This document shows positions 62,053-64,000 of a stretch of 64,000 nt of DNA, in pieces. The number at the start of each line of letters is the position of its first letter. Position 1 is the first letter of the stretch. The position numbers and the translations under genes were made by a program. The notes below the pieces were generated by a model. It was given only the letters and a program-made list of their open reading frames with translations. It had not been told where the DNA came from and made no database searches. This stretch comes from Psychroflexus curvus. Lineage in GTDB: Bacteria > Bacteroidota > Bacteroidia > Flavobacteriales > Flavobacteriaceae. Location: positions 248,001 to 312,000 of the forward strand of contig NZ_JAIQZF010000002.1 in the NCBI RefSeq assembly GCF_020164585.1, read 5' to 3'.

Positions 62053-62579
62053 TGGCATCAAAAGTTTTACATGCGATTTTTACAGACGATGATATATTGA
62101 TGCAAGCCGTTAAAGCTTTGCGTGAGAAAAAATATAGTATTGATGAAGTGTTTTGTCCATTTCCGGTTCACGGACTTGACAAAGCTATGGGCATTCCACA
62201 TACGAGATTGGCTATCACCTCCTTTCTTTATGGATTAGTTGGTCTTGCTGTAGCCACCTGGATGATGAATTTCATCATGATTGAAGACTGGCCACAAAAC
62301 ATTGGTGGTAAGCCAAGTTTCAGCTACCTTGAAAACATGCCTGCATTCGTGCCGATTATGTTTGAGATGACTGTTTTCTTTGCAGCTCACCTTATGGTTA
62401 TTACTTTTTATATGAGGAGTAAATTATGGCCATTTAAGAAAGCTGAAAACCCAGATGTGAGAACAACTGATGATAAGTTTTTGATGGAAATTTCAGTGAA
62501 TGAAACCAATGTACAAGCCATCGCAGAAGTTCTTCATGAGAATGGAGCTTCTGAAATAAAATTAATAGATAATAAATAA
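62052..62579 (+). CDS. actD: Alternative complex III subunit ActD (DUF3341)
   Basis: A 175-residue protein with two membrane helices (about 55-78 and 97-119) and the DUF3341 signature: EVFCPFPVHGLDKAMGIPHTRLA. It overlaps the actC stop by one base. Confidence 0.92.
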   Translation: MASKVLHAIFTDDDILMQAVKALREKKYSIDEVFCPFPVHGLDKAMGIPHTRLAITSFLYGLVGLAVATWMMNFIMIEDWPQNIGGKPSFSYLENMPAFVPIMFEMTVFFAAHLMVITFYMRSKLWPFKKAENPDVRTTDDKFLMEISVNETNVQAIAEVLHENGASEIKLIDNK

Positions 62580-62583
62580 ATTT

Positions 62584-63171
62584 ATGAAAAGTTTGTTTAC
62601 CATAGTTCTTATAGCTTTTAGCTTGACTTTTATCTCTTGTTCCGATAAAAGTGAACGTAACTATCAGTACTTTCCAAATATGTACGTTTCAGTTCCTTAT
62701 GATACTTATGGGGAATATGAAATCTTTCCACAGGAACAGGAGGCCTTAACAATAGCTGAGGGAACCATACCACGAGGATTTACTCCCTATGAGTATGAAG
62801 ACTCTCCTGAGGGTTATCAAACCGCAAAGGAAGAGCTAACAAATAAAGTTTCCTATACAGAAGAAAATTTAGCCAAAGGAAAAGAGCTTTATGACATCTA
62901 TTGTGCGACCTGCCACGGTGAAAATGGCAACGGAAAAGGCTACTTGGTTGAACGTGAGAAAATTCTTGGTGTACCTAGTTACGATGATCAAGGTAGAGCT
63001 ATCACAGAAGGTAGTGTTTACCATGTGATGTGGCATGGAATCAATACCATGGGTTCCTACGCTTCTCAAATGAACAATGAAGAGTTATGGCTAGTCGATC
63101 ATTACGTCATGAAGTTGAAAGCAGAATTGGAAGGTAAAGCACCTAGAGAATTCGAAACAGAATCAGAATAA
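62584..63171 (+). CDS. actE: Alternative complex III subunit ActE, monoheme cytochrome c lipoprotein
   Basis: A 195-residue lipoprotein (lipobox LTFISC, Cys near 19) with one heme motif CATCHGENGNGKG (about 108) and an axial Met in the region NTMGSYASQM. Confidence 0.92.
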   Translation: MKSLFTIVLIAFSLTFISCSDKSERNYQYFPNMYVSVPYDTYGEYEIFPQEQEALTIAEGTIPRGFTPYEYEDSPEGYQTAKEELTNKVSYTEENLAKGKELYDIYCATCHGENGNGKGYLVEREKILGVPSYDDQGRAITEGSVYHVMWHGINTMGSYASQMNNEELWLVDHYVMKLKAELEGKAPREFETESE

Positions 63172-63200
63172 AACTAATTATAATACATAGCTGAGATATT

Positions 63201-64000
63201 ATGTACACAATGTCAAGTAAAATAAAATCATTCTCCTTAATCCTTATCGTTTTAGGGGCTATAGGTTTGATTTACAGTTTCATCGATGCTCCCTCTTCGG
63301 TAGAGGAAGTTAAAGAAATGCTTCATACTGAGAATGCATCTCATGGTGCTGAAAGTGTTGCCATGCAAGGTGATCACGCTTCAGAAGATGCTCATGCGGA
63401 TGAACATGCTGAACACATTTACCATCAATTACAAAATAAACCCTGGGCAGCTCTATATGTTCCTGCTTTATTTTTATTTCTGATTTCGCTTGGTGTATTT
63501 GTGTTTTACGCCCTGCAAAACGCTGCTCAGGCAGGCTGGTCTCCAGTTTTGTTTAGAGTTATGGAAGGGATCGCTTCCTATTTAGTACCCGGAGGTATAA
63601 TTGTTTATATACTATTGCTTCTTTCTAGTTTGCATTTCAACCACTTGTTTGTTTGGATGGATCCTGAAGTTGTAGCTCACGATGAAATTATTCAAAATAA
63701 AACGGCTTATCTTAACACCCCATTCTTTCTTATCAGAGCAGCTATCTATATGATAGGCTGGGTTTTGTTCTCTAAATTGATTATCAAGAATTCCAGAAAG
63801 ATGGATGATGGTTTCGATTTGAGACTTCACAAACGCAATTTCAAGCTATCGGCCGGTTTCTTGGTTTTCTTTATCGTTACTGAGTCTATGATGTCATGGG
63901 ACTGGATCATGAGTATAGATACCCACTGGTTTAGTACTTTGTTTGGATGGTTTGTATTAGCTAGTATTTTGGTTTCAGCCGTTACTACAATTGCTTTAGT
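63201..64000 (+). CDS. actF: Alternative complex III subunit ActF (3' end cut by window edge)
   Basis: Open from ATG 63201 (a second ATG at 63210 is equally possible) to the right edge, about 266 codons. It starts with a membrane helix, a His-rich stretch (HASEDAHADEHAEHIYH), then NrfD-like helices with SSLHFNHLFVWMDPEV and ESMMSWDWIMSIDTHWFST. Position after actE fixes the assignment. Oxidase genes would be expected beyond the edge. Confidence 0.92.
   Translation, partial: MYTMSSKIKSFSLILIVLGAIGLIYSFIDAPSSVEEVKEMLHTENASHGAESVAMQGDHASEDAHADEHAEHIYHQLQNKPWAALYVPALFLFLISLGVFVFYALQNAAQAGWSPVLFRVMEGIASYLVPGGIIVYILLLLSSLHFNHLFVWMDPEVVAHDEIIQNKTAYLNTPFFLIRAAIYMIGWVLFSKLIIKNSRKMDDGFDLRLHKRNFKLSAGFLVFFIVTESMMSWDWIMSIDTHWFSTLFGWFVLASILVSAVTTIAL

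Overview
The window looks like the chromosome of a member of the Flavobacteriaceae (Bacteroidota). It encodes a protein with a type IX secretion C-terminal sorting domain, the start of an alternative complex III operon, DUF3332 and Rieske-like flavobacterial lipoproteins and an arsenosugar gene cluster. Promoters of the Bacteroidota type (TTG, about 18-19 bases, then TAnnTTTG) can be read by eye. The genus cannot be fixed from sequence alone; a Gramella/Psychroflexus-like marine flavobacterium would fit.

Layout. 1-2404: ligase-associated DEXH helicase, running off the left edge. 2591-3073: secreted thioredoxin-like protein. 3411-9976: a bacteriocin-type export locus with an HlyD-like fusion protein, a C39-peptidase ABC transporter, the 3' relic of a second transporter, an XRE regulator, three double-glycine precursor peptides, a CPBP membrane protease and a run of tiny membrane ORFs, some intact and some decayed. 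10363-18555: heme biosynthesis (hemH, hemJ, hemB, hemE) mixed with a MATE exporter, a histidine kinase and an enoyl-CoA hydratase; a PIN toxin-antitoxin pair lies between hemB and hemE. 18760-21247: a YafQ-like toxin-antitoxin pair, a small hypothetical gene and an M20 dipeptidase. 21342-33467: a roughly 12-kb island inserted at the 3' end of tRNA-Leu(UAG) and bounded by a 15-bp direct repeat. It carries a tyrosine integrase, a Rep-like protein, a DNA methyltransferase, an SF2 helicase, a GIY-YIG nuclease and a three-gene cassette (small antitoxin-like protein, SecB-like chaperone, ADP-ribosyltransferase-like protein) that resembles toxin-antitoxin-chaperone phage-defence systems. 33461-34266: three tandem, palindrome-interrupted relics of tRNA-Leu.

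34461-40800: an exopolysaccharide-type operon (HEAT-repeat protein, processive GT2, YaiO-type outer-membrane protein, DUF4838 protein, single-domain response regulator). 41446-50066: housekeeping and envelope genes, including an amidase, a flavoprotein, an M36 protease, an ABC ATPase and greA. 50243-55441: purine nucleoside phosphorylase and an arsenosugar cluster (arsM, arsS, two DUF2064 proteins, rhodanese, AhpD-like protein). 56122-64000: alternative complex III genes actA to actF, with actF cut by the right edge.

How the parts work together. The export locus probably matures and secretes small double-glycine peptides, with CPBP and tiny membrane proteins as candidate immunity factors. The island appears to be a defence island in which a restriction-like module (methyltransferase on one side, helicase plus nuclease on the other) encloses the chaperone-linked toxin cassette. 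The most novel candidates are this cassette, the tiny proteins that share a Y-x-[FIL]-G-x-x-[ILV]-G motif with a bacteriocin precursor, and the interrupted tRNA array.
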